Shown here: piece after piece, positions 25,586-35,762 of the stretch | Layout of the letters: each line of letters starts with the position of its first letter | Position numbering within the stretch: position 1 is the stretch's first letter | Position numbers and translations under genes: made by a program | The notes under the pieces: model-generated | Seen by the model: only the letters and a program-made list of their open reading frames with translations | Told to the model about the DNA's origin: nothing | Databases searched by the model: none | Source of the DNA: Pseudodesulfovibrio sp. | GTDB taxonomy: Bacteria; Desulfobacterota; Desulfovibrionia; Desulfovibrionales; Desulfovibrionaceae | Direction of reading: 5' to 3' | Assembly: GCA_016744135.1 (NCBI GenBank) | Contig: JADGEX010000001.1 | Coordinates: 1,437,029 to 1,501,028 of the forward strand | Length of the DNA stretch: 64,000 bases

Positions 25586-28114
25586 TTACTCACGACCATA
25601 ATCTGGAAGGATGACGATGGATACGCCCAATAACTTCGTCAATCTTTCCAGATCAATATTCCGATATTCTTCAGCCGGGATAAAGACTGTGCCACGAAAC
25701 TCGGTTCCCCTGCATTCCCAAAACTCCTTCTCGGTCATGAAAGCGATATCACCCGTGCACAAAAGCGACAGGCTCTCCAGATCGCACCCTTCTCTCTCGC
25801 CCAGAACCAAGCATGACTTACATGCGTCCCTCTTCCCAAGCAGCACCCTGGCCGCTTCCAGCAACCTCATTTCGTCAACAGGTTTGGTCAATGCCATATC
25901 TCCACCGTCACCCTGCTCGCCACTCAACGCGGTAATAACGAGTACAGGGATATTCCTCGTGGCAGGCAAACTCCGTAAACACCGTATGGCTTCTCGACCA
26001 TCCATGAACGGCATCATGATATCCATAGTAATAAGATCGGGATTCAACTCCTGAGCCAACCGAAACGCATCTTCACCATTGGTTGCGGAGCAAACTCTAA
26101 AGCCATTGTCTTCAAATACTTCCTCCAAAAAACGAATCAATGCAGAATCGTCATCCACAACCAAAATCAATGGTGCGACCTCAGGCTTTGGCGGGATCAA
26201 AACTTCGGGCGGCACCTTCGGAGCAAAGACTCTGCCAAGGCATTGTTTCGTCTCAGGAGGCAAGCAAACACCAGACCGCCCGGAAGGGAGAACAAAGTGG
26301 AAAGTGCTCCCATGCTCGGGATCACTCTCTGCCCAAATTCGACCGTCATGTCGTTCCACAATTTGACGACAAATCGACAGACCAAGCCCCGTGCCTTCCG
26401 GTTTGCTTGTGAGGGTATCCCCTACCTGTTTAAATTTGGCAAAAACCAATTCCAAATCATCAGGAGCGATACCTGCACCATTATCTTTGACAAAGACTTC
26501 CTGAAATTCTCCATCTTTTTTTACACCGCAAACAATAGGACTTTTTTCAGTAAATTTAATGGCATTTGAAATAAGGTTGACCACGACCTGCACAAGCCGC
26601 CCCGAATCTCCATGCACAAAGGGTAGTCCTTCTTCGATGTCCAACTCAACTTCCAGCCCCTTGGCCTTCCAAAAGCCCTTGGTGGAATTTCGGGATTGCC
26701 TGAGGACCTCGGCCAAGGATACCTCACTGTCACGCCACTTGATTTCCCCGGCTTCCATCCGTGCGATATCAAGCACATCATTAATCAATTCGGTCAATCT
26801 TTCGGCTTCGGTAACAATTATATCCATGTTGCCGCGAACCTGCTCTATAGGCTTACTCACACTATCCTTGTGTGTCAGCAGAGGGAAAATAACCTGTTCC
26901 AACTTTTTCCGAATAATCTTTGAGAACCCGAGAACCGAAGTCATGGGCGTGCGTAATTCATGGGAAACGGTAGAAATAAAATCAGTCTTGAGCTGATCCA
27001 GTTCCTTCTCCTTGGTGATATCACGCACCAAAATGACACCACCCAGGCATTGCGAACACGGCTCAGATATACTGACGGAAGAACTTATGGCTTTACCAAT
27101 CCGCCCACTTGAAAGCGGCAACTCGGCAGACAATATTTCCGAAGAACAATTGCGAACGCCAGAAACCATATCCAACACTTCACACGGGAAGATATCTTCA
27201 ACCATTTCATCGCGATAATCCCTGTCAGGCAAATTAAAAAGCTTTCGCATGGCCGGGTTGATAACCGTAATCTTGCCGGTCACATCCACCACCAACAGAC
27301 CATCTGCCAAGTTATCAAGAATCGCCGAAAGGTACGCCATATGATCTCGGAGTTCACCGGTAGCCTTGTCCACTTCGCTATTCATTTCCATAAACAGCAA
27401 CGCTAACTCCTGCCCCATGGACTGCATGGCCCGTCCAAGAAGATTCAGTTCGTCCTTGGTCCGAATGTCAATCGTCGCAGAAAAATCATGGGCGGCCAGC
27501 CTTCGGGCGTATTCAGTCAGTTGATCAAGAGGACGGGAAATACGCCGAGTAACCAGATACAAAACACCAACACAAGCCCAAAACGTGAAAAACAATAAGA
27601 CCTGCATGTCAAAAATCGCTTTCCAAAAATAACTCACGACCAACTCTTTATCCATCCCGACATGGACATAACCGGCCACACCCGCCAAAACCGGAGCACA
27701 GATATCAATCACTCTTCCGAGTGACTCAACCTTCAATTCGGTAACGATCTGCATGTGCTTGGACTTGGGCAAAGGCTTCAAGACATCAGGAACTTCAGGA
27801 ACAAAGGTATGTGAAACGATAACACCATCAGAATCTACGACAAAAACATATGCCACGCCCTCGATCGCAAGATATTGATCAATCATGGCCTGAGTCGTGG
27901 CTGCATTGCGTCCCAACAAGACTTCCTGGCTGGCGCTGGCAATAGCTGTGGCAATGGCCGCCCCCTTGCTGACGTATTCGCTGGTCAAACGATCGTGCAG
28001 GGTATAGGCCGCCAACGCAGAGGTCAGAATGGAAATACAGCCGAACAGACAAAAGGCGAGCAGCCCCGTCTTCAAGAAAATGGACATTCCCTTTATTTGC
28101 GCCATGACTGCCAT
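25586..28114 (-). CDS. Hybrid sensor kinase (Cache-HAMP-PAS-HisKA-HATPase-REC) with C-terminal extension
   Basis: 842 residues. Membrane helices at about 12-35 and 170-190 bracket a single-Cache-like sensor. HAMP (190-245), PAS (about 265-375), HisKA with FISTVSHELRTPMTSV, HATPase_c (NLISNAIKF, DNGAGIAPDD, GTGLGLSICR) and REC (about 645-760, phosphoacceptor in ITMDIMMPFMDGR) follow. The last 80 residues hold CKSC and further cysteines and match no domain I know. The start overlaps the upstream binding-protein gene by 22 bases, so the two are coupled; the binding protein probably presents ligand to the sensor. Confidence 0.92.
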   Translation of the reverse strand: MAVMAQIKGMSIFLKTGLLAFCLFGCISILTSALAAYTLHDRLTSEYVSKGAAIATAIASASQEVLLGRNAATTQAMIDQYLAIEGVAYVFVVDSDGVIVSHTFVPEVPDVLKPLPKSKHMQIVTELKVESLGRVIDICAPVLAGVAGYVHVGMDKELVVSYFWKAIFDMQVLLFFTFWACVGVLYLVTRRISRPLDQLTEYARRLAAHDFSATIDIRTKDELNLLGRAMQSMGQELALLFMEMNSEVDKATGELRDHMAYLSAILDNLADGLLVVDVTGKITVINPAMRKLFNLPDRDYRDEMVEDIFPCEVLDMVSGVRNCSSEILSAELPLSSGRIGKAISSSVSISEPCSQCLGGVILVRDITKEKELDQLKTDFISTVSHELRTPMTSVLGFSKIIRKKLEQVIFPLLTHKDSVSKPIEQVRGNMDIIVTEAERLTELINDVLDIARMEAGEIKWRDSEVSLAEVLRQSRNSTKGFWKAKGLEVELDIEEGLPFVHGDSGRLVQVVVNLISNAIKFTEKSPIVCGVKKDGEFQEVFVKDNGAGIAPDDLELVFAKFKQVGDTLTSKPEGTGLGLSICRQIVERHDGRIWAESDPEHGSTFHFVLPSGRSGVCLPPETKQCLGRVFAPKVPPEVLIPPKPEVAPLILVVDDDSALIRFLEEVFEDNGFRVCSATNGEDAFRLAQELNPDLITMDIMMPFMDGREAIRCLRSLPATRNIPVLVITALSGEQGDGGDMALTKPVDEMRLLEAARVLLGKRDACKSCLVLGEREGCDLESLSLLCTGDIAFMTEKEFWECRGTEFRGTVFIPAEEYRNIDLERLTKLLGVSIVILPDYGRE

Positions 28115-29349
28115 AGTCCCTCATCAAGGGGCACAAACTTACCATCCCTGACCGTTGTAAAATACACTTTATCCAGCCCCTGGTGATTGCCGGGGCTAAA
28201 ATTAACGGGAGCATTTATTCCGAGGTCGGCATTTCGGATAAACTCGGCGGCCCACCGGATCCCTGATGTCGGGACTTCTTCATATGAAGCAAGGATACGG
28301 GCCATGGCCTTGGCATTGAGAAACCCTTCAAAACTCGTAAAACTGTACTTGAGCGGCAGGTATGATTCAACCGTCAAAGGTGGCGGAGAAGGAGCATAAC
28401 GATCCATATATTCCCGGTATTCCCTGACAGCGGGCAGACTCAAATCTTCATAACTGGGAACAATCTGCGTATTCACAAGATTTTTGGTGTAGTCACGCCC
28501 AGACTTGGCCCCTACTTTTTCCAACAAAACAAGAAGATTTTCGCTGCCCACAAATGAGACATTGGCTATCGGTACATCAAGTCCCATGTCGCGGGCATCG
28601 CGAATAAAGGCTGCACACGCAGCATAGGAACCAATGGACAGCACGACATCCGGCTTGGATCGCAGGAGGATATCCACCTGCCGTTTCATGGAGTCCTCAA
28701 AACGCGCACCCCTTCTATACGTTGCCTCGCCAGCCAAAAACCGATTCCGGGCAGCCAAAGCCTTACGGGTTCCATCCCAACCACTCCGGCCATAAGCATC
28801 AGCTTGATAAAAAACAGCAATCCGAGTTCTTCCACTGTCCAAAAACCTGTTTACCAAACCGTCAAGCTCGTCCACATAAGAAGCTCGAAGGTTGAAGACA
28901 TAACTTCTGTATGGCTGTTGCCGCTGCGGTTCCGCACCAGTAAACGGGAAAAACAAGAGTTTCTGATGCCCCTTATATCCCTTTAGCAGAGGTAAAATAC
29001 GCGTCACCGTCGGCGTTCCCACGTAATTGAAAAGGCACAGGATATCATCATCCTCAAGAAATTTAATCGTGTTCTCAATGGCGGGATCAGGTTGATACCC
29101 ATCATCGAGAGGGACGATATTCACATGATGGCCATTGATTCCGCCGGATTCATTGAGAAAAGCAAAATAAGCCATGGAGCCTCGATACAGCTCCACACCC
29201 AACCCTTTACTCGGACCGTTAAAAGCAGCGGACATGCCCAACAAAAAGTTTTCGCCCGCCCATGCCATAGGCTTTCCGGCCTGAAAAAGAATCAGTCCCG
29301 AAATAAAAAGGAGGAAGAACAGTGCACCGCGTATTCTTTTTTCAATCAT
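28093..29349 (-). CDS. ABC-type branched-chain amino-acid binding protein linked to a sensor kinase
   Basis: 418 residues from the ATG at 29349 (an ATG at 29373 is possible). A hydrophobic signal segment (ALFFLLFISGLILFQ) is followed by a Peripla_BP_6 fold: NFLLGMSAAFNGPSKGLG, LNESGGINGHHVNIVPLDDGYQ split over strands, and PYRSYVFNLRASY. No permease or ATPase is nearby. The 3' end overlaps the hybrid kinase gene by 22 bases. This suggests a periplasmic ligand receptor for signalling rather than transport (inference from context). Confidence 0.88.
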   Translation of the reverse strand: MIEKRIRGALFFLLFISGLILFQAGKPMAWAGENFLLGMSAAFNGPSKGLGVELYRGSMAYFAFLNESGGINGHHVNIVPLDDGYQPDPAIENTIKFLEDDDILCLFNYVGTPTVTRILPLLKGYKGHQKLLFFPFTGAEPQRQQPYRSYVFNLRASYVDELDGLVNRFLDSGRTRIAVFYQADAYGRSGWDGTRKALAARNRFLAGEATYRRGARFEDSMKRQVDILLRSKPDVVLSIGSYAACAAFIRDARDMGLDVPIANVSFVGSENLLVLLEKVGAKSGRDYTKNLVNTQIVPSYEDLSLPAVREYREYMDRYAPSPPPLTVESYLPLKYSFTSFEGFLNAKAMARILASYEEVPTSGIRWAAEFIRNADLGINAPVNFSPGNHQGLDKVYFTTVRDGKFVPLDEGLWQSWRK

Positions 29350-29631
29350 ACAACTATCGATGATTAGTACCATTTATATCAAAAGACTCTAAAATAGGCG
29401 TAGACTATAGCAACATGTCAGAGTGTTGAAAAGTTGGTTATAATCTTAAAAATAAACACTCTTTTTGCCTTCAGTGCAAAACACCGACAAGACAAGGCTC
29501 TCCAAACTTGCCAAGCCCTGCCATGTGCAGTAATTCAACTACCGCGCACCCGGTTTCACCAACCTTATGCAAAGGTCCGGCACGGAAAAGCGCCTCACGA
29601 CGACAACCATCCATCAGGAGAATAGACCGCC

Positions 29632-32457
29632 ATGTGTGGTATCGCCAGTTTTCTCAGCAACAGACAATGGCTCAACACGCCGGACACCGGCTGGCTCACC
29701 GAACTTGAAACCGCTTTCACTGAAGCGAGCACAAGTACCGACCTTATGCAGGCAGCAGCCCCATTGGGCGTACTGGCCGATCATTTTTACGACCTCATGG
29801 CCTTTGGCCTACACATGCAACTGGTGGGCAACCAACAAATTCACACCAGCTTGAGTTCCATCCGAGACATTATACGGAACATGCGCAACGCCGCAGCAGT
29901 CAAGCTGGAACAAGGACCACGCACCGACGCCCTTGAAGGACTGCACGAAACCCTGGACGACTACCTTTGGCAGATCGACCGGGAAGTCCTCGGTAACATG
30001 CAAGACACACTGGCAATCATGCCTGAAAATATCGCTGAAAACACCAACGCTCGCGACCGTCACTTCTTGGCCTGGGGCACCGAACAGGTATTGCAGTCCA
30101 TCGACAAGCTCGAAGTACGAGGACGCGATTCTGCAGGTGTGGCCGTAGCCTTTATCCTCCCCAAAGGGATAAACCCGGAACAAGCGCTAAGTACGACGCA
30201 AAAAGACGAACTCCAAAAGCGTTGCTCCATCAATAACGCCGACACACGCCAGGTGTTGGTCCGCACACTCCCTGACGGACGCACGGCATGTCGCTTCCTG
30301 TACAAAGTGGCTCAGCTTGTTGGTCAGCTCGGCGACAATGGCGCTGCCCTGCGCGAATTCATCACCAACGATGATCTACTTTGGAACATGGCTGAAGGGC
30401 TGGAAACCCTAAATATCATCGCCCACACCCGCTGGGCTTCCAACGGCATCATTTCAGTCCCCAACTGCCACCCTGTCGATGGTCTCGTTGAAGGAGATGT
30501 CTCCACCGGTCTGGAAAAGACCATGTTCGTGCTGAACGGAGATGTGGACAACTACCGGACTCTGGTTGAAGAAACCGTAACCAGCAAAGGCGCATTCATT
30601 CCGCCTGTTATCTCCACAGACGCCAAAATTCTCCCTGTTCTTTTTCATCTCGGCGCGACTGAAGACGGCGATGCCGAAACACGGTTCCGTAGCGTACTCA
30701 AACAATGCGAAGGATCGCTTGCCGTAGTCATGCAAAACCTGAGTGACTTCGACTCCCAATTCCTGGCCCAGAAAGGGTCCGGTCAGTCGTTTTACGTCGG
30801 CAACACTCAGGACGGCTGGCTGGTTGCATCCGAAGCGTACGGAATGGCAGCCCGAGCACGAAGTTCTTATCCCATAGCTGTCCATCAGCAGGGCGGTGTC
30901 TCTGTTATTCTTCGCGACTCCGATGCAGTTGGCAGCATCCCCGTTGCCCGTTATCTCGACTCCGGCGACTCTGTTAAATTAGCCGAAGAAAAAATCGAGA
31001 TCTTCTCCAGAGATATTTTCCGGGGGGAATACACCCATTATATCGAGAAGGAAATCCACGAGGCTTCAGATTCCGTCCGCAATACCTTGCACGGCAAATA
31101 CCTGCGTAAGAACAACGCCATCGAATTCCTGCCCGAAGGTTTCGGTAACGGTCCAGACTTGGTCAAACGGTTCAAGGACACAACGACACCTATCAAGCGC
31201 ATAATCTGCGTTGGTCAGGGAACAGCAGCCGTGGCAGCCATGGCCGTGGCCCAACTTCTGCGCCGCACATTGGCCGGAACTGGCCTGTCCGTGGAATCCT
31301 ATACAGGATCAGAACTGATCGGCTTTATGGGCAAAGACCGTATGAACGATGTATTCCTGATCCCCGTTTCCCAGAGTGGAACAACCACGGATACCAACCG
31401 CGTTGTGGACCTTTGTCGCGATCAGGGCGCGTGGGTCAACTGCATTGTCAACCGACGCAACTCACCTCTGGTCCAAAAATCAGACTCTTATATCTACACA
31501 TCAAATGGACGTGACGTGGAAATGGCAGTGGCCTCCACCAAGGCGTTCTATTCACAAATTGCGGCTGGAAAATTGCTCTCCCTGTGGCTGGCAGACGTAC
31601 TCGATTCCATGGACGCCGGGGCTATCCTCACCGAAATTGAAGCGCTTGAAGACCTGCCCGACAAAATCGATCAGGTACTCGCCAACAAAGATGCCATAGG
31701 TGAAGTGGCGAAGAAATTCGCCCCGGTCCACCGATATTGGGCATTGGTAGGCAACGGTGCCAACTGCGTTGCGGCTCAGGAAGTGCGCATCAAGCTCTCT
31801 GAACTGTGCTACAAGTCCATCCCCTGCGATGTGACCGAAGACAAAAAGCATATCGATCTGTCCACCGAGCCACTGACCCTAGTCATGGCTTCCGACCTGC
31901 CTGAAATGGTCGCCATGGACACAGTCAAGGAAACCACCATATTCAAAGCACACAACGGGTCACCCATTGTATTCTGTGCCGAAGACGAGACCCGATTTGA
32001 CGGCATTGCCGAAGCCACCATCAAGGTGCCACGTGTCGGCGGCGGTCTGGACTTCGTGCTGGAAACCGTGGCTGGACACTGGTGGGGTGTCATGGCGGCC
32101 AAAGCAATCGATGCCCATGCCGAACCGTTCCGCAAAGCACGGATTGTTCTCGGCGAAATGATCGCAGATCCCAATAAATGGGACCGCAAAACCCTGCTCG
32201 TCCAACTCAACAAGTGCATTGACCGTATCGCATCAGGTGCCACGGACTCGGCCCTCCCCGCCCGAGTAACAGCCGGACTCGCCAACTATATGCTCTGGCT
32301 CGTCAATCAGTCCGCCGACATCCTCGTGTCAGAAGCACGACTGGCAGACATCCTGACCGTGCTGAACAAAGCCATCGAAGAAATGACCCGCCCCATCGAC
32401 ACCATCCGTCACCAGGCCAAAACTGTCACGGTTGGTATCAGCAGGCCTCAAGGATAG
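29632..32457 (+). CDS. Oversized GlmS-like amidotransferase/sugar-phosphate isomerase
   Basis: 941 residues against about 610 for GlmS. AGGAG lies 11 bases before the ATG. It starts MCGIASFL, so Cys2 is the glutaminase nucleophile. A helical insert of about 140 residues follows before the conserved RGRDSAGVAV (from about 163), TRWASNG (about 266) and FVLNGDVDNYRTL (canonical HNGIIENY). Two SIS domains come after: CVGQGTAAVAAMA (about 523), SQSGTTTDTNR (about 580) and VASTKAFYSQ. The C-terminus ends TIRHQAKTVTVGISR. It most likely transfers glutamine nitrogen to a keto-sugar phosphate. Whether it replaces GlmS or makes another amino sugar cannot be seen. Confidence 0.85.
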   Translation: MCGIASFLSNRQWLNTPDTGWLTELETAFTEASTSTDLMQAAAPLGVLADHFYDLMAFGLHMQLVGNQQIHTSLSSIRDIIRNMRNAAAVKLEQGPRTDALEGLHETLDDYLWQIDREVLGNMQDTLAIMPENIAENTNARDRHFLAWGTEQVLQSIDKLEVRGRDSAGVAVAFILPKGINPEQALSTTQKDELQKRCSINNADTRQVLVRTLPDGRTACRFLYKVAQLVGQLGDNGAALREFITNDDLLWNMAEGLETLNIIAHTRWASNGIISVPNCHPVDGLVEGDVSTGLEKTMFVLNGDVDNYRTLVEETVTSKGAFIPPVISTDAKILPVLFHLGATEDGDAETRFRSVLKQCEGSLAVVMQNLSDFDSQFLAQKGSGQSFYVGNTQDGWLVASEAYGMAARARSSYPIAVHQQGGVSVILRDSDAVGSIPVARYLDSGDSVKLAEEKIEIFSRDIFRGEYTHYIEKEIHEASDSVRNTLHGKYLRKNNAIEFLPEGFGNGPDLVKRFKDTTTPIKRIICVGQGTAAVAAMAVAQLLRRTLAGTGLSVESYTGSELIGFMGKDRMNDVFLIPVSQSGTTTDTNRVVDLCRDQGAWVNCIVNRRNSPLVQKSDSYIYTSNGRDVEMAVASTKAFYSQIAAGKLLSLWLADVLDSMDAGAILTEIEALEDLPDKIDQVLANKDAIGEVAKKFAPVHRYWALVGNGANCVAAQEVRIKLSELCYKSIPCDVTEDKKHIDLSTEPLTLVMASDLPEMVAMDTVKETTIFKAHNGSPIVFCAEDETRFDGIAEATIKVPRVGGGLDFVLETVAGHWWGVMAAKAIDAHAEPFRKARIVLGEMIADPNKWDRKTLLVQLNKCIDRIASGATDSALPARVTAGLANYMLWLVNQSADILVSEARLADILTVLNKAIEEMTRPIDTIRHQAKTVTVGISRPQG

Positions 32458-32493
32458 CACCTGTGTAGACGAGTAATAAAATTGTTAAGTAAG

Positions 32494-32543
32494 GCCGCTT
32501 CTGGTGATCACGTTAAGTGCTCTCACCAAAAGCGGCTTTTCTT
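32494..32543 (+). terminator. Terminator of the GlmS-like gene
   Basis: GCCGCTTcTGGTGA pairs with TCACCAaAAGCGGC (one mismatch), followed by TTTTC. Confidence 0.8.
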
Positions 32544-32734
32544 ATTACCGATCAGAAAAACAAATAGAGTCACATTCGTGTAGCTGTAATGATGGGCCGC
32601 ACTTTATCAATCTGAAAAGATAGAACATCTACGAAATCTTATATCCTTATTACAATAGCACTTGCATTTGATAATGAAAGTCGATATCAATTGCTTGTCG
32701 CGAGTCATTAAGCCCTCAAAGAAGGGAGTAGAAA

Positions 32735-32926
32735 ATGGCAAAAGCGGTGTTTAACGATGAAAAAAATGGAGTCACCATGACATTCAGAACCAGTATCAAC
32801 AGCAATGGCAATCCGAAAGATTTCCTAAAGCGTGGACTCAAGTCAATGTTCCCTAATTACGAAGAAGAGAAAAAAAATCCGCCCGTAGAGACTGACGAAA
32901 CCAAAAGAATTAAAGAATCGTCCTAA
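32735..32926 (+). CDS. Small acidic/basic hypothetical protein
   Basis: 63 residues. GAAGGGAGTAGAAA before the ATG is a good ribosome site. Soluble, highly charged, with MTFRTSINSNGNPKDFLKRG in the middle and a lysine/glutamate-rich disordered tail. No recognised family. It stands alone; the 260 bases downstream hold no gene. Confidence 0.5.
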   Translation: MAKAVFNDEKNGVTMTFRTSINSNGNPKDFLKRGLKSMFPNYEEEKKNPPVETDETKRIKESS

Positions 32927-33185
32927 GGAATACACGGAACGGGAATAAGCATGAAGGGATTCCCACAGCTAAGAGGCGAGCATTAACAATCAAGACAAAA
33001 AGCTCGCTTGCATCGCTGAACACCATGTAGAGCAAGCATTTTTGAGGACAAAGAATTCGGGTACACTTTCTGAACCAAATACGATAAAACTGAGCCATAC
33101 TAACGACACAGGGTTCAGCCATTGTGCCCACCAAGTAAACGTCCTTTGACTATTCGCGCCACGCGCTCTCTCTGGGAGAACTTTC

Positions 33186-33578
33186 ATGCAAATATCCGTG
33201 ACCACGCCGGCGCTACTTTTCCCGGCCATATCGCTTTTCATGCTCGCTTTTACCAACCGCTTCCTGTCATTAGGAAGCCGTATCCGCAACCTGCATGATC
33301 AATATAGGGATTCAAAAGATGACTCCATTCGTGAACAGATCGAGAACCTGCGGGTACGAGTTCACATGATCCGCCACATGCAGGGCTTCGGAGTCATGTC
33401 CATGCTTGCCTGCATATTTTCCATGGTTTCCATTTTTCAAGACTGGATGCTCGCAGGACAATTCCTTTTTGGTACCAGTCTACTTTTTCTCATCATTTCA
33501 CTTATCATCTCTTTTCTGGAAATCCGCATTTCCATAGAAGCCCTAAATATTCTGCTCAAAGATATGGAGCAGAAATAG
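33186..33578 (+). CDS. DUF2721 membrane protein
   Basis: 130 residues. The N-terminus TTPALLFPAISLFMLAFTNRF matches the DUF2721 pattern. Two further hydrophobic segments (about 62-80 and 88-112) flank a short loop, and a basic helix (RIRNLHDQYRDSKDDS) lies between the first two segments. GGGAGAA precedes the ATG at 33186. Function of the family is unknown. A terminator follows directly. Confidence 0.8.
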   Translation: MQISVTTPALLFPAISLFMLAFTNRFLSLGSRIRNLHDQYRDSKDDSIREQIENLRVRVHMIRHMQGFGVMSMLACIFSMVSIFQDWMLAGQFLFGTSLLFLIISLIISFLEIRISIEALNILLKDMEQK

Positions 33579-33589
33579 CGCAAAAAAAA

Positions 33590-33616
33590 GCCCCGGAAAC
33601 AACTCCGGGGCCTTTG
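33590..33616. terminator. Bidirectional terminator between convergent genes
   Basis: Stem CCCCGGA / TCCGGGG flanked by A-run on the left and CCTTTG on the right; serves the DUF2721 gene and the convergent membrane protein gene. Confidence 0.75.
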
Positions 33617-33635
33617 AAATTTCTAAAAACTGACG

Positions 33636-34124
33636 CTAAATATACAACGTCTTAAAATTCTGTTCTACATCAGGGAACTTTTTGAAATCCTTGTATTCAC
33701 GCGCAGCCTTCGCCATATAAGAAACCATCTGCTTCACAAGCCTGTCACGCTTGACCTTTCGATTCCATGACCGGACCTCACAGTTACCGTTGGTTTCCAA
33801 TGCCAATGACCAAGCCATTTCGGTGTTCTTCTTGATTACCTCTGTTCCACCCTTGACATCCAACGTCAATATGACTTGAACAAATGTGTCACGGTGCAAA
33901 TCCACGGCCTTGTTGATAGTGGAAATTTCGGCCTTGGTAAGCCGCAAATTTTCCAACCCGACTGATCCTCTGACAGAAACCAAACCGGATAATCCACTGC
34001 CGGGTACCTGCATCCGGGTAAGAAGCCCCACCTTAAAAACAACTACTCCGATAAGCAGCACGAAAAAGACCGTGATCGAACCAACAACAAAAGGCCTTCG
34101 TGCCTGAGAACTCTTGGAAGCCAT
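33636..34124 (-). CDS. Single-pass membrane protein of unknown function
   Basis: 162 residues from the ATG at 34124 (TTAGGCGG upstream). The N-terminal 11 basic residues are followed by one hydrophobic helix (about 12-35), then a mainly beta domain and a basic C-terminal part (RKVKRDRLVKQMV). The outer domain pattern, with VILTLDVKGGTEVIKKN, resembles FliL-like or flagellar basal-body associated proteins, but similarity is too weak to name it. Confidence 0.55.
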   Translation of the reverse strand: MASKSSQARRPFVVGSITVFFVLLIGVVVFKVGLLTRMQVPGSGLSGLVSVRGSVGLENLRLTKAEISTINKAVDLHRDTFVQVILTLDVKGGTEVIKKNTEMAWSLALETNGNCEVRSWNRKVKRDRLVKQMVSYMAKAAREYKDFKKFPDVEQNFKTLYI

Positions 34125-34391
34125 CACAATACCGCCTAAAAAACCAATATTCCCGGATAGAAAGAATGTGGAAAACATATTCCAACAGAAATTATCTAAA
34201 TCATTTTGATATACTTTGCAAATGATATCTCTGCCCCCCTTCAGTGACAGCGTATCAACCTCGTTCATGAACTATACACATAAGAGGGAAACATATGCCA
34301 ACGCTTGAAGATGTATGCAGATGGTCATTTATCTACGCCAAAGTGAAAGCTATTGTATGTTATTGACTGATGCGGTAAAATCACCCGCATA

Positions 34392-35669
34392 ATGGTGAAC
34401 AAAAACAATACAGAATACAGAATCCCCGTAAGCCAACTCAGGCCAGGGGTTTTCATCAGACTGGAAAAAACAAACTGGTTTGATCATCCTTTTTTGTTCA
34501 GCAACTTCAAAATCAAAGACCAAAAACAAGTCGCGCTCATCCGAAAACTGGGAATCTCCCATGTGATCTGCATCCCGGAAAAGAGCGACGTTCTGCCCCT
34601 CAAACCGACTGAGAAGACTCCTCCGCAACCTGATATTGATAAAGAACTCTCTCAGGAAGTCATCGACCACCTGTGGGAAATTAAAAATGAACGGACAGTC
34701 CGTCTTCGACAAAAAAAAGAACACATCGCGCTGTGTGAAAAACGCTTCGCTGTCTGCATCAAGGCTTTCAACTCCATCCTCAAGGGCGTTCTCGGCGGCA
34801 ACATCCAATCCCTGCAAGAATCTATTGGATTTGTGGACAGGTTAACCGATTATTTCCTGAACGATCGAGAATCCACGCTGCACTTGATGCACGTCATGAG
34901 TAAGGAAGAGGCTACTTACTCCCACCCCATGAATGTCGCTGTACTCGCCATGATCGTGGGCAAAGAAGCCGGGGTGACCGAAGGCGAAATGACCGCTCTC
35001 GGCCTGGGCGCACTTTTCCACGATATCGGCAAGGACCGCATCCCAAAAAAAATCTTGAAAAAGCGTGGAGAACTGACCCGGCCCGAACAGGAAATAATGG
35101 AGCAGCATCCCGCATTCGGGGCAGGATTACTGGCTGATATTGATCTTTTCCCACAAGGTGTTGTGACTATAGTGGCCCAGCATCACGAATGTATGGACGG
35201 TTCAGGATACCCTGAGGGACTTCACGGGAATGACATTGACAGACTCGCCCGTATCGTGGCTATCGCAGACGCTTACGATAACCATTGCAACCATGCCAAC
35301 CCCATGAACTCCATGACTCCGTACCTTGCCCTGTCCTACATGTTTGGTCACCAAAAACACATTTATGATGTGGAGCACCTGGCCCTGTTCATCCGCTGTC
35401 TGGGCGTATACCCACCGGGCACAGTCGTCGAGTTGTCAAACGGCGACATCGGCATGGTCATGGCTGTGAATCCGAAGAACCAGCTCAACCCAAGCGTTAT
35501 GTTATATGATCCCGACGTTCCCAAAAAAGAAGCCCTCATCGTTGATCTAGCGGACGAACCAGACCTCAAGGTCGAAAAATCCATCCGATTGGCTCAACTG
35601 TCTCAGGAAGCACACGACTATCTTTCACCCAGAGCAAAAATCACCTACTACGTCGACCCGACACAATAA
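34392..35669 (+). CDS. DUF3391-HD-GYP phosphodiesterase
   Basis: 425 residues. The first 70 match the DUF3391 domain often found before HD-GYP (PVSQLRPGVFIRLEKTNW). The HD-GYP core has ATYSHPMNVAVLAM, GALFHDIGKDRIP and HHECMDGSGYPEGL, and so has the residues for metal and c-di-GMP binding. The C-terminal part (YPPGTVVELSNGDIGMVM) is the usual small beta domain. Monocistronic; it ends against repeat copy 2. Confidence 0.93.
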   Translation: MVNKNNTEYRIPVSQLRPGVFIRLEKTNWFDHPFLFSNFKIKDQKQVALIRKLGISHVICIPEKSDVLPLKPTEKTPPQPDIDKELSQEVIDHLWEIKNERTVRLRQKKEHIALCEKRFAVCIKAFNSILKGVLGGNIQSLQESIGFVDRLTDYFLNDRESTLHLMHVMSKEEATYSHPMNVAVLAMIVGKEAGVTEGEMTALGLGALFHDIGKDRIPKKILKKRGELTRPEQEIMEQHPAFGAGLLADIDLFPQGVVTIVAQHHECMDGSGYPEGLHGNDIDRLARIVAIADAYDNHCNHANPMNSMTPYLALSYMFGHQKHIYDVEHLALFIRCLGVYPPGTVVELSNGDIGMVMAVNPKNQLNPSVMLYDPDVPKKEALIVDLADEPDLKVEKSIRLAQLSQEAHDYLSPRAKITYYVDPTQ

Positions 35670-35762
35670 GCTTTTTTCATGTGGGCTGTTGCCCTTTTGA
35701 GGAAGCCATTGCTCTTTTTTTGGGGAGCGTTGCGCATTCGCGATAAAGAGTTACTCATTATC

